This document shows positions 7,266 to 18,379 of a DNA stretch of 50,671 bases, piece by piece. Numbering within the stretch: position 1 is the first letter of the stretch; each line of letters starts with the position of its first letter. Under the pieces are notes generated by a model. The model saw only the letters and a program-made list of their open reading frames with translations. It ran no database searches and was not told the DNA's origin. The position numbers and the translations under genes were made by a program. The DNA is from Nitrospira sp. (GTDB lineage: Bacteria > Nitrospirota > Nitrospiria > Nitrospirales > Nitrospiraceae): the NCBI GenBank assembly GCA_030444405.1, contig JARFPM010000038.1, positions 1-50,671 of the forward strand, given 5' to 3'.

Positions 7266-8746
7266 CTCTCCCTTCCTCTCTGCAGCTCTCGATATAAATC
7301 CACATATAGTTTTGCCGATCGATCCCAAGACAGATCGGTAATCATTCCCGCGTGAATCAAGGATTGCCATGTCTGCCGTTCTTTGTACACATGAAGCGAG
7401 AGCAAGAGCGCCGAGAGTAGGGAGTCAGTTGAGGCTTCAATGAAATGGAAGCCAGTTGCGCACCTAGATTTGACCGTTGACGGTCGAAAGTGAACAACGG
7501 TATCAGCCAATCCTCCGGTACGGCGCACAATAGGTACCGTACCATACCGAAGGCTATACAGCTGACTTAAGCCACATGGCTCATAGCGAGACGGCATAAT
7601 CAGCATGTCCGAGCCTGCTTCAATGCGATGCGCCATTCCTTCATCAAAGCCAAGGCATAACCCAATTCGATCAGGATATCTGGCTCTGGCTGCAATAAAT
7701 TGTTGTTCCAAATGGTGATCCCCCGTACCGAGCACTACGATTTGTGTGTCTAAGGACATGATCTCAGGAATCACATCTATCAAGAGATCAAAGCCCTTCT
7801 GAAAGGTCAGCCGGCCGATCACAGCCAACAAGGGAACATCACGATTCGGAAGTCCAAGCTCCCGTTGTAGCGCTCGCTTGCATGTTTGTTTTCCAGACAA
7901 ATCAGCGGCAGAATACTGCGCTGGCAGGTAGGCGTCGCTCTCGGGATTCCAGACAGCGACATCGATACCATTTGTAATCCCTTTGACGCCATCCGCACAG
8001 TTTGCCAGTACGCCTTCCAAACCACATCCATATTCTGGGGTCATGATCTCCTTCGCATAGGTAGGACTCACTGTGGAAACAGCATCCGAAAAGATGATGC
8101 CGCCCTTCAGACAATTGATCGACCCATAGAACTCGAGGCCGCTCGGGGAAAATAGCGATGGGGGAAGGCCCGTCTTCACAAACTGATGGCCAGGGAAGGT
8201 TCCTTGATATCCCACGTTGTGCAGAGTCAGGAGCACTTTCAGTTCTTCAAGCCCCTTATACTCGTGAGGAAGGGTTTTCAGATACACCGCGCACAGGGCT
8301 GCCTGCCAATCGTGCAAGTGCAGCACATCAACCTTCTCCGCTCGAGTCTCGATCAGACCACGCACTGTTTCGAGGACCGCACGACAGAATAGGACAAACC
8401 GCTCTAGGTTGTCCGGATAATCGTGATGGTCATATTGGTAGAGCCCCGGGCGATCAAAGTAGGGGTCGTACCGCACGAACAGCACTCTTAACCGATGCAA
8501 TGCACCGGTCACAAATACGTTCTCTTCTTCCACCGTTACGTCTACAGGCTTTCCATCCATGGGAATAGAAAGTCGCATGGCCAGTTGACGAGACTCACTG
8601 GGTGCTCGACCTCGATAACCCGGCATCAGCAATGTCACATGATGTCCCGACTTCGTCAGCTCGATCGCCAACGCGCTGACCATATCGGCCAATCCGCCCG
8701 TCTTGGCATACGGAACGGCTTCGGAGGCTGCCATCACGATATTCAA
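7262..8746 (-). CDS. glgA: Glycogen synthase (ADP-glucose type, GT5)
   Basis: The enzyme transfers glucose from ADP-glucose to the growing alpha-1,4-glucan. The 494-residue protein has the GT5 layout: N-terminal AVPYAKTGGLADMV, with the KTGGL ADP-glucose loop, LHLHDWQAAL, SPTYAKEI, and the C-terminal nucleotide-binding half with VIGRLTFQKGFDLL and MPSRYEPCGLSQLYSLRYG followed by RRTGGLADTV. Length and motifs are normal, so the gene appears intact. The start is a TTG at 8746, chosen because AGGAG lies five bases before it and MNIVMAASE is the family N-terminus. The branching enzyme glgB is 24 kb away in the same window on the other strand. Confidence 0.95.
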   Translation of the reverse strand: MNIVMAASEAVPYAKTGGLADMVSALAIELTKSGHHVTLLMPGYRGRAPSESRQLAMRLSIPMDGKPVDVTVEEENVFVTGALHRLRVLFVRYDPYFDRPGLYQYDHHDYPDNLERFVLFCRAVLETVRGLIETRAEKVDVLHLHDWQAALCAVYLKTLPHEYKGLEELKVLLTLHNVGYQGTFPGHQFVKTGLPPSLFSPSGLEFYGSINCLKGGIIFSDAVSTVSPTYAKEIMTPEYGCGLEGVLANCADGVKGITNGIDVAVWNPESDAYLPAQYSAADLSGKQTCKRALQRELGLPNRDVPLLAVIGRLTFQKGFDLLIDVIPEIMSLDTQIVVLGTGDHHLEQQFIAARARYPDRIGLCLGFDEGMAHRIEAGSDMLIMPSRYEPCGLSQLYSLRYGTVPIVRRTGGLADTVVHFRPSTVKSRCATGFHFIEASTDSLLSALLLSLHVYKERQTWQSLIHAGMITDLSWDRSAKLYVDLYRELQRGRES

Positions 8747-8790
8747 ACCATCTCCTGATGCTGTGTTCTCATGCAGGGTAGGCGGAAGAC

Positions 8791-9264
8791 CTAGGGTCCG
8801 GGAAGCGGGTCAAGCCGGGTTTTGAATCGATCCTCATAGGCCCAGGCTTTTGCAAGAGCATGCAACTCCTCGGCTTTGAGCTCTTCCCTGTAAACAAGGC
8901 GATCATCGAGAAATACCAGGAGCCAACCACGATCAGGATACGCGAAATAGACTCCTTCGTCAGCATGCACGCCGGCCTTCCACCCTCTCGGAGCTTCTCC
9001 CGTTGCCACGCGCGATCGCGGAATTAGACTAAAGTCGGGCATCACAAAAAAATAGGTAAACTCACTGTGATAAATCGGCGGTTTCCCCCAGGCGTTTACG
9101 ACTGCCCTGGTGGTGATTTGATCCAGCACAAGATCATTGGCTTGTACCAGCTGTTCTTGCTGCTCCAGCGTCGGCATACTCTTGCAGCCTACGATTAGTA
9201 CGAGTGCCAAAACTCCACTCAAGCACCGTATCGCCTTTATTGGAGTAACGGAAATGTTGGTCAC
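8791..9264 (-). CDS. Hypothetical lipoprotein
   Basis: I start at the GTG at 9264, which has AGGA five bases upstream and gives a compact signal peptide (ISVTPIKAIRCLSGVLALVLIVGC is the stretch, lipobox LIVGC). The longer frame to ATG 9306 would overlap the upstream DUF971 gene by about 29 bp. The mature part of about 130 residues contains VVNAWGKPP, a Tyr/Phe-rich segment and GWLLVFLDDRLVYREEL, which loosely recalls small outer-membrane assembly lipoproteins of the SmpA/BamE type, but the match is too weak for a name. It lies between the DUF971 gene and glgA on the same strand. Confidence 0.65.
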   Translation of the reverse strand: MTNISVTPIKAIRCLSGVLALVLIVGCKSMPTLEQQEQLVQANDLVLDQITTRAVVNAWGKPPIYHSEFTYFFVMPDFSLIPRSRVATGEAPRGWKAGVHADEGVYFAYPDRGWLLVFLDDRLVYREELKAEELHALAKAWAYEDRFKTRLDPLPGP

Positions 9265-9277
9265 GTTTATCCTAGCC

Positions 9278-9634
9278 TCACATGAGCCGTCTGGATTTTG
9301 GCTCAACTGGTTTCACCGGCTGACAGATATCGCACTGACACAATCTTCTTAGCAATGAATAAGAATAGATTCCGGTATCGTGGCCGTCGCTCCATTTGAA
9401 CTGCAACGCGTAGCGTCCCACCGACTCGATGTCCTGGAGCATAATCAAGATCGGTACATCCTCTGACTTAAGACGCCGCTCGCCAGTCCACTCATCGACA
9501 CAGGCCGCGCAGGGACAGTGCTGCCGCAGATAACGAACTGAATAGATACCCTTGTGACCATCGCTCCACTGGATTCCCAGCACTCCCTTGTCGAGCCACT
9601 CCATATCTCGAGGCTCCAGAGCGGTGGCCGCCAT
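9278..9634 (-). CDS. DUF971 (GBBH-like N-terminal) domain protein
   Basis: Placed at ATG 9634, which has GAGGGG seven bases before it, the product has about 118 residues. It shows two copies of the DUF971 pattern: LGIQWSDGHKGIYSVRYLRQHCPCAAC and, later, LQFKWSDGHDTGIYSYSLLRRLCQCDIC, each ending in a closely spaced cysteine pair. The domain is found alone in bacteria and fused to gamma-butyrobetaine hydroxylase in eukaryotes; in bacteria it has been connected with iron-sulfur cluster handling, but its role here is not shown. It follows recO by 25 bp and is probably in the same operon. Confidence 0.8.
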   Translation of the reverse strand: MAATALEPRDMEWLDKGVLGIQWSDGHKGIYSVRYLRQHCPCAACVDEWTGERRLKSEDVPILIMLQDIESVGRYALQFKWSDGHDTGIYSYSLLRRLCQCDICQPVKPVEPKSRRLM

Positions 9635-9659
9635 GTTTTCACCCCTCATCGTACCTGCC

Positions 9660-10418
9660 TCATCCTGGCGATGCGATCGATAGGAAGTCAACTGGTGGCA
9701 GCCGTTTCCCGGCAACAACCGTTACATACCCTTCAATCGCTTCCTCCACCTCATTGCGCACTTGGCCCGTAGCCCGCAACCGCGTGAGTACCGTAGGAGC
9801 CAGCCGAATGGCTTGTTGGAGAAACAAAAGGCTGCCTCGTGAGAATGCGACACATCGAACTCGTTGACGTGCGGCACAGGTCAGGCACACAAGGCCTCCG
9901 GCGATCGGAGAAAATTGAGGCTCCCCGACGAAATGCGACTTCCCACAGGCGGCGCAATGATCGGTCTGCGGGCGAAACCCGGTCAACCCCAGCAGTCTGA
10001 TCTGAAAAAGGAGCGCCGTAAAGGTCGAATCTTCGCTTTCGTGGAGCGAGGCGAGGCCCTGCTCCAGGGTATCAAACAAGAGCGGGTCTGGATCTCCATC
10101 CGGAGTGATCGCTGCTACGACGTTGACCATCCGTGCCGCCGAGGCCATCAAGCGAAGGTCCTCCCGCAACACCTGAGAAGACCGCACCAGATCTAGATGC
10201 GAAATCCGAAACAGGGAATCCCCTGTTTTTTCAAACAGATTCAGACGACACACACTGAACGGTTCGATCGCAGCCCCGAAGCGACTTTTCTGACGACGGG
10301 CACCACGAGCTACGCCTCGGATTTTACCGAGATCCTTGGAATACAAAGTGACGATTCGATCGGCATCGCCCCACTTGCGGCTTCGCAAGACGATCGCCTT
10401 CGTCTTTAACAGAGGCAC
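9660..10418 (-). CDS. recO: DNA repair protein RecO
   Basis: RecO helps load RecA on single-stranded DNA at gaps in the RecFOR pathway. The protein has the N-terminal OB-fold with LLKTKAIVLRSRKWGDADRIVTLY and KIRGVARGARRQKSRFGAAIEPF, then a helical domain with a zinc finger of the CAAC/CLTC type (HCAACGKS then LVCLTCAA). I prefer the GTG at 10418, because GGAG lies six bases before it and the protein then begins at the usual LLKT segment; another GTG lies at 10430. It sits 51 bp downstream of mgtE and follows era in the usual era-recO neighbourhood. Confidence 0.92.
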   Translation of the reverse strand: MPLLKTKAIVLRSRKWGDADRIVTLYSKDLGKIRGVARGARRQKSRFGAAIEPFSVCRLNLFEKTGDSLFRISHLDLVRSSQVLREDLRLMASAARMVNVVAAITPDGDPDPLLFDTLEQGLASLHESEDSTFTALLFQIRLLGLTGFRPQTDHCAACGKSHFVGEPQFSPIAGGLVCLTCAARQRVRCVAFSRGSLLFLQQAIRLAPTVLTRLRATGQVRNEVEEAIEGYVTVVAGKRLPPVDFLSIASPG

Positions 10419-10469
10419 GGCTCTCTCCACTCTAACCGCGACAGAAGCGTGAGTATGTACCAGCGCGTG

Positions 10470-11930
10470 TCACCGGAGATACTCTAAGAAAAGTGTGGCC
10501 AAAGTCAGGTAGATTGTAATACCGGTGATGTCGTTAGCCGTCGTGACAAAAGGACCGGCCGCAACGGCCGGATCGACCCCTACGCGTTTAAGGAGAATCG
10601 GCATAATCGTCGCCATGCTGGTCGATACCAGAAATGCGATGACCAGCGAAGCTCCGACGACCATACCCAGAAACCCTTGATGCAAAACCCAGCCGACCAG
10701 TGTCAGTGTCACACCGCAGGCCAGCCCCATGACCAGGCCGATCTTCGCTTCACGAAAGAAGACAGGCCATACATGGGTGAGCTCCACAGCGCCGGTGGCC
10801 AATCCTCGAATAATCAGTGTCGAGGACTGCAACCCCACATTGCCGCCCATCGCCGCAATCACAGGAATAAAACTCACGATTGCCACAACTTCCTGGATCG
10901 TATAACGGAAATACCAAAGAATCGCACCGGACAGAAGACTCCCGACCAAGTTGGTAAAGAGCCATGGCAACCGCAGTTTCGCCGAGCCGAGACTCGAGGA
11001 CTTTGAGCCTGCTTCTTCTTCAATCGCCCCAGCCATCTTCAACATGTCTTCGGTGGCTTCTTCCCGGATCACGTCGACCACGTCATCTACCGTGATGATG
11101 CCCACGAGTTTGCCGTCCCGTTCCACAACCGGAATAGCCAGGAGGTTATAGCTGGCCACCTGGCGCGCGACTTCTTCTTGGTCCATGTCGATCGCCACAC
11201 TCATGACCTCTCGGGTCATGATATTTTTCAGTGGAGTCGTTGGAGGGACGGTGATCAGCTGACGGAGCGAGAGGACACCGACCAGACGATCATCCTTGTC
11301 CGTCACATAAATATAGAACACCATTTCCGCATCGGTAGCCTGCTGCAACCGGCGGATGGCCTCCTGTGCCGTGGCATCTTCCGGCAAGGAAAAGAACTCT
11401 GTGGTCATGATTGCGCCGGCTGTATCTTTGGGATACTTGAGGATGTCGGCGACTTCGGTAGAATCCTCGGTCTTCATCAAGGCGAGAATTTCCTGACTGC
11501 GCTCTTCGGGGAGAAACCCAAGAATATGCGCCACGTCGTCGGGACCGAGGTCCTTCAAAAGCCACGCAATGTCGGAATGCAGCAGATCTGCGAGTACTTG
11601 CTGAATACTTTCGCCATCAAGTTCACTGAGCACCTGGCCACGTTTGCCTTCGCCGCGGACCAGCTCAAAGATTTCCCGTTTTTCTTTCGGCGAGGAGAGA
11701 TGGGTGACCGCTTTGGCGATATCAGCGGGGTGCATACGCCCCAACATCTTGGAGAGGTTCGTGATGGCTCCTCGTCGGAGCAGCTTTTGCACGGACTGGA
11801 TGACGATATCGGACTTCGTCTGCCCACGTTCGGTCTGATCGCGCAAGACCTCGCGCAGCACATCGCGCTCAGACAGGCGCGGGCGCTGCTCCGGCAAACG
11901 AGATTCTGTTGGTCGTTCCGTCGGCTGCAT
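10470..11930 (-). CDS. mgtE: Magnesium transporter MgtE
   Basis: This inner-membrane channel moves magnesium ions down the gradient and is gated by magnesium bound in its cytoplasmic domains. The 486-residue protein has the complete family order: an N-terminal superhelical domain (MHPADIAKAVTHL, VAHILGFLPEE), a CBS pair (about residues 165-285, with GVLSLRQLI and LVGIITVDDVVDVI), the connecting helix, and a C-terminal five-helix membrane domain with FIPVIAAMGGNVGLQSSTL, the conserved pore segment. It starts only 6 bp after era. No M-box riboswitch can be placed there, so its control is probably at the protein level. Confidence 0.94.
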   Translation of the reverse strand: MQPTERPTESRLPEQRPRLSERDVLREVLRDQTERGQTKSDIVIQSVQKLLRRGAITNLSKMLGRMHPADIAKAVTHLSSPKEKREIFELVRGEGKRGQVLSELDGESIQQVLADLLHSDIAWLLKDLGPDDVAHILGFLPEERSQEILALMKTEDSTEVADILKYPKDTAGAIMTTEFFSLPEDATAQEAIRRLQQATDAEMVFYIYVTDKDDRLVGVLSLRQLITVPPTTPLKNIMTREVMSVAIDMDQEEVARQVASYNLLAIPVVERDGKLVGIITVDDVVDVIREEATEDMLKMAGAIEEEAGSKSSSLGSAKLRLPWLFTNLVGSLLSGAILWYFRYTIQEVVAIVSFIPVIAAMGGNVGLQSSTLIIRGLATGAVELTHVWPVFFREAKIGLVMGLACGVTLTLVGWVLHQGFLGMVVGASLVIAFLVSTSMATIMPILLKRVGVDPAVAAGPFVTTANDITGITIYLTLATLFLEYLR

Positions 11931-11936
11931 AATTCT

Positions 11937-12821
11937 TTAGTACCCCAACTGCACCAAAGTTTGCTCGTCCTCACGCCAGGCTTTTCTGACCTTCACCCAC
12001 AGCTCCAGAAACACTTTCATGCCGAATAGCCGTTCCATGTCCAGTCGCGCTTGCGTGCCGATCGATTTCAAACGCTCTCCTTGTTTGCCTATCAGGATGC
12101 CCTTCTGCGTCTCTCGCTCCACTAAAATCGACGCTCGAATTTTCGCTAGCTTGCCCTGCTCGACAAATTCATCGATCTCGACCGCAACCGCATACGGCAC
12201 CTCTTCTTCTGTCGCTTGCAACACCTTCTCACGGATCATTTCAGCCGCCAGCGTTCGCATTGTCTGATCTGTAACCATATCGTCGCCGTAGGCTCCTTCT
12301 CCAGATGGAAGATAGGGAACCGTCACAGCCAGCAGCCGGTCAACATTATTGTCGACCTGAGCAGAAACCGGCACGATCTCCGTCCATGCGAAGAGCTTGC
12401 CATACCGATCGAGAGTTGGAAGCAACTTCTGCTTGTTCACGAGATCGATTTTTGTGACGACAAGGATCACCGGACGCGGCTGTTTGGCCAATGCCTCCTT
12501 CATGTACTTCATTGCCGTCATATCTCCCGGACCCGGCATGCTCGTCGCATCCATGAGCATGTACAACAGATCTGCATCTTCCAAGGTCTCCACGGCGGTT
12601 CGAACCATGCGACGATTCAGCAAGTGCTCAGGCTTATGAAGCCCAGGCGTGTCGAGAAAAGCAATTTGTGCTCCTTCCACATGCACGACGCCCATAATGC
12701 GAGTCCGTGTAGTCTGAGGTTTACTCGACACAATCGAAATCTTTTCGCCTAGCAGGCAATTGAGGAGGGTCGACTTGCCGACGTTTGATCGGCCAATGAT
12801 GGCCACGGTTCCGAACTTCAT
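11937..12821 (-). CDS. era: Ribosome-assembly GTPase Era
   Basis: Era binds 16S rRNA and helps mature the 30S subunit. The GTPase motifs are all visible: GRSNVGKST (G1, residues 10-18), the switch threonine in QTTRTR, DTPGLHKP (G3), VTKIDL (G4) and VSA (G5). The C-terminal KH domain carries the GILIGKQGERLKSIG RNA-binding loop. At 294 residues the length is normal. The start overlaps the ftsB stop (ATGA), so translation is coupled, and mgtE follows after 6 bp. Confidence 0.95.
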   Translation of the reverse strand: MKFGTVAIIGRSNVGKSTLLNCLLGEKISIVSSKPQTTRTRIMGVVHVEGAQIAFLDTPGLHKPEHLLNRRMVRTAVETLEDADLLYMLMDATSMPGPGDMTAMKYMKEALAKQPRPVILVVTKIDLVNKQKLLPTLDRYGKLFAWTEIVPVSAQVDNNVDRLLAVTVPYLPSGEGAYGDDMVTDQTMRTLAAEMIREKVLQATEEEVPYAVAVEIDEFVEQGKLAKIRASILVERETQKGILIGKQGERLKSIGTQARLDMERLFGMKVFLELWVKVRKAWREDEQTLVQLGY

Positions 12822-13177
12822 GGCTTCGAGAAGGGTCGCGGCATTTTCTCGGGATCCGGCGCTAATTGATACACAGTTTCGCCCTTGCGCACATAGCCCA
12901 ACTGCTCTCGAGCCAACTGCTCGATCTTAGCCGGGTCATGCTGGAGACGGGTAATATCTCGCTGCAATGTGGTATTTTCTCGACGTAAAGCCGAGAGTTC
13001 TTGATCCAAATTCTTGGCGTGATCGCGCATAGAGAGATACCGAGTCAGGCCCATTTCTCCCGAAAACAAGGCCACGAATAGCCAAGCACAGCCACCAGCG
13101 CCGATCACCTGCATGACGATCAGGACGCGCTGTCGCCATTCCAGCCACTGCCTTCCGCGATTCTGTTTGATGATCAT
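12818..13177 (-). CDS. ftsB: FtsB/DivIC-family septum formation protein
   Basis: FtsB is a small bitopic membrane protein of the divisome that pairs with FtsL. The product of about 119 residues has a short basic cytoplasmic start, one transmembrane segment (VLIVMQVIGAGGCAWLFVAL) and a coiled coil rich in Leu/Glu/Arg heptads (LDQELSALRRENTTLQRDI), ending with EQLAREQLGYVRKGE, the conserved tail of the family. The start at ATG 13177 has GGTGGG just before it; the longer frame to 13192 adds five residues. Its place directly after eno is the usual one in many Gram-negative genomes. Confidence 0.87.
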   Translation of the reverse strand: MIIKQNRGRQWLEWRQRVLIVMQVIGAGGCAWLFVALFSGEMGLTRYLSMRDHAKNLDQELSALRRENTTLQRDITRLQHDPAKIEQLAREQLGYVRKGETVYQLAPDPEKMPRPFSKP

Positions 13178-13200
13178 GTGCCCACCGACCACGGAACCAG

Positions 13201-14523
<1,323 letters not shown>

Positions 14524-14535
14524 TTATCCCACATG

Positions 14536-14638
14536 CGCGGGTGGCGCCGACTCGTTGCCCATTCGCCCGCACCGTAAGGGACCCACTGGGGGATGGGTGA
14601 AGCGAGGACGAATGGGCCGGTCGGCGACAGGACCCGCG
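14536..14638. repeat. Long imperfect palindrome between gatB and eno
   Basis: About 103 bp folds back on itself in several nested steps: CGCGGGT (14536-14542) with ACCCGCG (14632-14638), CGCCGAC (14545-14551) with GTCGGCG (14620-14626), CCCATTCG (14558-14565) with CGAATGGG (14609-14616), and a terminal ACCCA/TGGGT hairpin (14581-14598). It starts right after the gatB stop and precedes the eno ribosome site. It could end gatB transcription, process the mRNA, or be a dispersed palindromic element. No T-run follows the arms on the minus strand. Confidence 0.6.
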
Positions 14639-14639
14639 A

Positions 14640-16067
14640 TCACCCCAACTTCTTTTTCAACAACTCATTCACCTTTCCCGGATTCGCTTTCCCGCCGCTC
14701 GCCTTCATCACCTGCCCGACAAGGAAACCCAATACTTGTTGTTTACCTTCCTTGAACTGCGCGACCTGCCCGGGATTCTTGCTGAGGACCTCTTCAATGA
14801 CCTTCGCCAGCGCGCCTTCGTCGGAGACCTGCGTCAGCCCTTTTTCCTGCACGATCTGTTCGGGAGTCTTCCCACTGCTATAGAGTTCCGGAAAGATTTC
14901 ACGGGCGACTTTTAAGCTGATGGTCCCTTTGTCCACCATCCGCATAATGCTCACCAGCCGTTCAGGCGTGACAGGCGACGCTGAAATATCTGTCCCGGAG
15001 TTGTTCAACTCTCTTGTCAACTCCCCCATTACCCAGTTACTCACCGCCTTCGGGTGGTTGAAGAGCTTCACGGAGGACTCAAAGTAGTCAGCCATGCCCT
15101 TCGAAGTCGTCAGGATGGTGGCGTCATATTCAGGCAACCCATAGTCCGAAACGAATCGCTTCGTCCGCACGGTCGGCAGTTCAGGCTGGCTGGCACGGAA
15201 TCCTTCGATCCACTCCTCATCCAACCTCAACGGCACCAGATCAGGGTCCGGGAAGTAACGATAGTCATGAGCTTCTTCTTTGGACCGCATGACCGCCGTT
15301 TCACCACGTTCGATGTTCCAGAGTCTCGTTTCCTGGCGAATCTTACCTCCCTCATTTAAGACCCTAGTCTGCCGCTTGATCTCATAGTCGACCGCATCCT
15401 TCACATACTTGAATGAATTGATGTTCTTCAGCTCGACTTTCGTCCCAAACTCCTGCTGCCCCGACGGGCGCAGCGACAAATTCGGCTCACACCGAAAGCT
15501 TCCCTCCTCCATGTTGCCGTCGCAGACGTCAAGGTACATTAAGATATCCCGCAGCCCTTTGAGGTAGGCTACCACCTCGTCGGCAGACTGCATGTCCGGT
15601 TCCGTCACGATCTCCAGCAGCGGCGTGCCAGCACGGTTCAGATCTACCCGGCTCCCACTGGTGCCGGTCTCATGGACGTTCTTCCCGGCATCCTCTTCCA
15701 AATGCGCACGACGGATGCGGATTCGCTTGGTCCCTCCACCATCACGAATCTCAATCCACCCATGCTGGCAAATCGGGGATTCATATTGAGAAATCTGATA
15801 CCCTTTGGGCAAATCCGGGTAGAAATAGTTCTTTCTCGCGAATCGATTGTTCGCCGCGATCCTACAGTTCAGCGCCAAGCCTGCACGAACCGCCATTTCA
15901 ACTGCCGTTCGATTGATAACGGGCAAGCTGCCTGGCAGACCGAGACAAACTGGACAGGTCAGGCTGTTGGCCGGCATGCCAAATGTCGTGCCGCACCCGC
16001 AGAACATCTTGGAGTTGGTCCGCAGTTGCGCGTGGACCTCCACTCCGATGACCGTCTCAAAGATCAT
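14640..16067 (-). CDS. gatB: Aspartyl/glutamyl-tRNA amidotransferase subunit B
   Basis: GatB is the kinase/tRNA-binding subunit of GatCAB, which converts Glu-tRNA(Gln) or Asp-tRNA(Asn) to the amide form. The 475-residue protein begins [15 protein letters not shown], has the zinc cysteines CGCG then CPVC, the signature [23 protein letters not shown] split around residue 80-100, [17 protein letters not shown], and the helical GatB/YqeY tail. The start overlaps the ytxH stop (ATGA). Its presence with gatA and gatC indicates that the cell makes Gln-tRNA and/or Asn-tRNA indirectly. Confidence 0.95.
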   Translation of the reverse strand: MIFETVIGVEVHAQLRTNSKMFCGCGTTFGMPANSLTCPVCLGLPGSLPVINRTAVEMAVRAGLALNCRIAANNRFARKNYFYPDLPKGYQISQYESPICQHGWIEIRDGGGTKRIRIRRAHLEEDAGKNVHETGTSGSRVDLNRAGTPLLEIVTEPDMQSADEVVAYLKGLRDILMYLDVCDGNMEEGSFRCEPNLSLRPSGQQEFGTKVELKNINSFKYVKDAVDYEIKRQTRVLNEGGKIRQETRLWNIERGETAVMRSKEEAHDYRYFPDPDLVPLRLDEEWIEGFRASQPELPTVRTKRFVSDYGLPEYDATILTTSKGMADYFESSVKLFNHPKAVSNWVMGELTRELNNSGTDISASPVTPERLVSIMRMVDKGTISLKVAREIFPELYSSGKTPEQIVQEKGLTQVSDEGALAKVIEEVLSKNPGQVAQFKEGKQQVLGFLVGQVMKASGGKANPGKVNELLKKKLG

Positions 16068-16387
16068 CCTCGATCAGATCCCTCATCGTGGATGCGACCG
16101 CGTTCGCGCCTCATGGCTTCGCGTCCAGCATCGAATGCCTCCTGCAAGACGGACCGCTTCGTTTCGACAAACTCCTTGCCCTGATCGACGACTTCCTCAA
16201 ATGCCTCACCGGCCCGCCCCGCAAGGTCTCGAAGATCGTTTTCCGCGCGACGGGCATAGCCCCGAAGCTGGTCGCGCGATTCGCTCCCTGATTGAGGCGC
16301 CAACAACAGTGCCGCGACAGCACCCATCGCTGCACCGCTCAGAAAAGCCAAAAAGACAGCCGCTGATGTTCCTCGTTCATCCGCCAT
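16064..16387 (-). CDS. YtxH-like small membrane protein
   Basis: The 107-residue protein has an N-terminal hydrophobic helix with the YtxH pattern, [20 protein letters not shown], then a long charged, probably helical segment with repeated Arg/Glu/Ala ([20 protein letters not shown]). YtxH proteins are stress-associated in some Gram-positives; in Gram-negatives the role is unknown. It overlaps gatB by 4 bp and the upstream DUF948 gene by 11 bp, so the three are surely co-transcribed. Confidence 0.75.
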   Translation of the reverse strand: MADERGTSAAVFLAFLSGAAMGAVAALLLAPQSGSESRDQLRGYARRAENDLRDLAGRAGEAFEEVVDQGKEFVETKRSVLQEAFDAGREAMRRERGRIHDEGSDRG

Positions 16388-16784
16388 TGTGTGTCCCTCC
16401 TTCGTGTTTCATGCGTTCCCGCACAACGTGAGTCGCCGCCTTGAAGCCCGCAACCATGCTCGCCACATTGCTTAAGAGCGTGCCACTCGATCCACGGACA
16501 ATATTATGAACTTGTTGCACAGACTCGCCGACTTCGCCGACGGCATGCAGCAATACGGCTGCATGTTCGACACCCTCGCGTGCCTGATTCGTCACTTCGT
16601 TCAAGTTCTGGCTGACGGCACGCAATTCGGCCACCAAGGCTGGCATCTCTATGTTCATTTTAGCCAGTAACTGCTCGGACTCGGCCACCGTTTTGCGGAC
16701 TTGCATCAATACCGGTACGAGATACCCGACCAGCACGGCGAATGCCACGGCTACAAGGAGCCCAGCGATTTCGACGATTGTCAT
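16377..16784 (-). CDS. DUF948-family small membrane protein
   Basis: From ATG 16784 (AGGAGG ten bases before it) the product has about 135 residues. A single N-terminal transmembrane helix (IAGLLVAVAFAVLVGYLVPVL) is followed by a long amphipathic helical region with heptad-like hydrophobics, typical of DUF948. Proteins of this type often pair with a YtxH protein, as here. Function unknown; an envelope-anchored coiled coil is the plain reading. Confidence 0.7.
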   Translation of the reverse strand: MTIVEIAGLLVAVAFAVLVGYLVPVLMQVRKTVAESEQLLAKMNIEMPALVAELRAVSQNLNEVTNQAREGVEHAAVLLHAVGEVGESVQQVHNIVRGSSGTLLSNVASMVAGFKAATHVVRERMKHEGGTHNGG

Positions 16785-16838
16785 TGTTGCCAATCCTCCT
16801 GGTCTTTCTTCCCAGATGTTCTCTCCCTCAGCTGCCCC

Positions 16839-18305
16839 CTACCGTATCATCGGCTTTTTGAGATGCCACTGTGTCGATTGCTCATAGGCATGCGCGGCTC
16901 GAAGCATCGTCTCTTCCTCAAATGCTCGCCCGATCAGTTGCAGCCCGATCGGAAGTCCTTCTTTGCTGAAGCCGCAGGGCAAAGCAATCGCCGGCAATCC
17001 AGCTAGATTGACCGAGATCGTAAAAATATCGGAGAGGTACATCTGCAGCGGATCTTCGCTCTTTTCACCTAGCTTGAAAGCCGGAGTCGGTGTCGCCGGC
17101 GTCACGATCAAATCTACTTCGCTGAACGCGGCATCGAAATCCTGGCAGACCAACGTTCGCACAGCCTGGGCTTTCCCATAGTACGCCTCGTAATATCCGG
17201 CGCTGAGCACATACGTCCCCAGCATGATCCGACGCTTCACTTCCGGTCCGAACCCCTCCTGCCGCGTCTTCATATAGAGTTCGAGAAGATCTTTGGTTTC
17301 CTTGGCACGAAACCCGAACTTCACCCCGTCGAAGCGGGCGAGATTCGAGCTGGCTTCCGCCGTCGCGATTACATAGTACACAGCCACAGCCGCATCGGTC
17401 CTCGGGAGCCGGATCTCCTTAATGTCGGCTCCAAGATTCTTCAACTCCTCAATGGCCGCTCTGACTGCCTGCTCGACCTCCGGATCAAGTCCTTCGGTGA
17501 AGAATTCAACCGGCACGCCGATCTTCAGCCCTTTGAGATCGCGCTTTTGCAGCGCTTTCATGTAGTCCGGTACAGAACGGTCGATCGACGTGGAATCCAG
17601 CGCATCATGGCCGGCAATGGCTTGCAGGAGAAACGCCGCGTCGGATACGTCTCTCGTGATCGGTCCGATTTGGTCTAGCGAGGAGGCAAACGCGACCAAG
17701 CCGTACCGCGACACCCGTCCATAGGTTGGCTTCAGTCCGACTACTCCGCAAAACGCCGCCGGTTGCCTGATGGACCCGCCGGTGTCTGAGCCGAGTGCGG
17801 CCACACATTCCTCTGCCGCCACCGCCGCCGCAGATCCTCCGCTTGATCCTCCCGGCACACAATGCAGGTTCCAGGGATTCCGGCTGGGGCCAAACGCGGA
17901 GTTTTCCGTCGATGACCCCATCGCGAACTCATCCAAATTCGTTTTGCCTAACAGAATGTATTCCTGGGCTCGCAACTTGGCGATGACTGTCGCGTCGTAA
18001 GGCGGGACAAAATTCTGCAACATTCGAGAGCTGCAGGTCGTGTGAACGCCGTCCGTACAGATATTATCCTTGATGGCAAGAGGCATTCCGGTGAGCGGCT
18101 TGGTCTTCCTCCATTCCCTGAGCTTCCGGTCCAGGACGTCCGCCTCCATGAACGCTGACTCTTTGACTTGAGTGACGAAGGCCTTCACCTTGGGCTCCAC
18201 GTGGCTGATGCGCAAGAAGTAGGCACGCACGATCTCCGTCGCCGTTACTTCCCCGGCCTTGAATTGTTTCTGAAGCTCCAAGAGAGTCAGTTTATGAAGG
18301 GACAT
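16839..18305 (-). CDS. gatA: Aspartyl/glutamyl-tRNA amidotransferase subunit A
   Basis: GatA is the glutamine-hydrolysing amidase of GatCAB and passes ammonia to GatB. The 488-residue protein has the amidase-signature triad: the Lys in LAIKDNI (near residue 78), and the Ser pair in [15 protein letters not shown] and [19 protein letters not shown]-type segments and the C-terminal ALPCGFS complete the fold. The start ATG 18305 (GAGAGACTT upstream) removes eleven residues from the longer frame. It lies 74 bp downstream of panD, so gatC and gatA are separated by a gene of another pathway. Confidence 0.95.
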   Translation of the reverse strand: MSLHKLTLLELQKQFKAGEVTATEIVRAYFLRISHVEPKVKAFVTQVKESAFMEADVLDRKLREWRKTKPLTGMPLAIKDNICTDGVHTTCSSRMLQNFVPPYDATVIAKLRAQEYILLGKTNLDEFAMGSSTENSAFGPSRNPWNLHCVPGGSSGGSAAAVAAEECVAALGSDTGGSIRQPAAFCGVVGLKPTYGRVSRYGLVAFASSLDQIGPITRDVSDAAFLLQAIAGHDALDSTSIDRSVPDYMKALQKRDLKGLKIGVPVEFFTEGLDPEVEQAVRAAIEELKNLGADIKEIRLPRTDAAVAVYYVIATAEASSNLARFDGVKFGFRAKETKDLLELYMKTRQEGFGPEVKRRIMLGTYVLSAGYYEAYYGKAQAVRTLVCQDFDAAFSEVDLIVTPATPTPAFKLGEKSEDPLQMYLSDIFTISVNLAGLPAIALPCGFSKEGLPIGLQLIGRAFEEETMLRAAHAYEQSTQWHLKKPMIR

Positions 18306-18379
18306 AAGTCTCTCGCTACCGACGGGTGAGATGAACACAGACCAACACGGGCGTCTTCAGTCAGCCTGTCCGTGGCTTG

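Noticed and set aside
10470-11945. Possible M-box riboswitch for mgtE
   Set aside because: The gene starts 6 bp after the era stop, so there is no leader to hold one.
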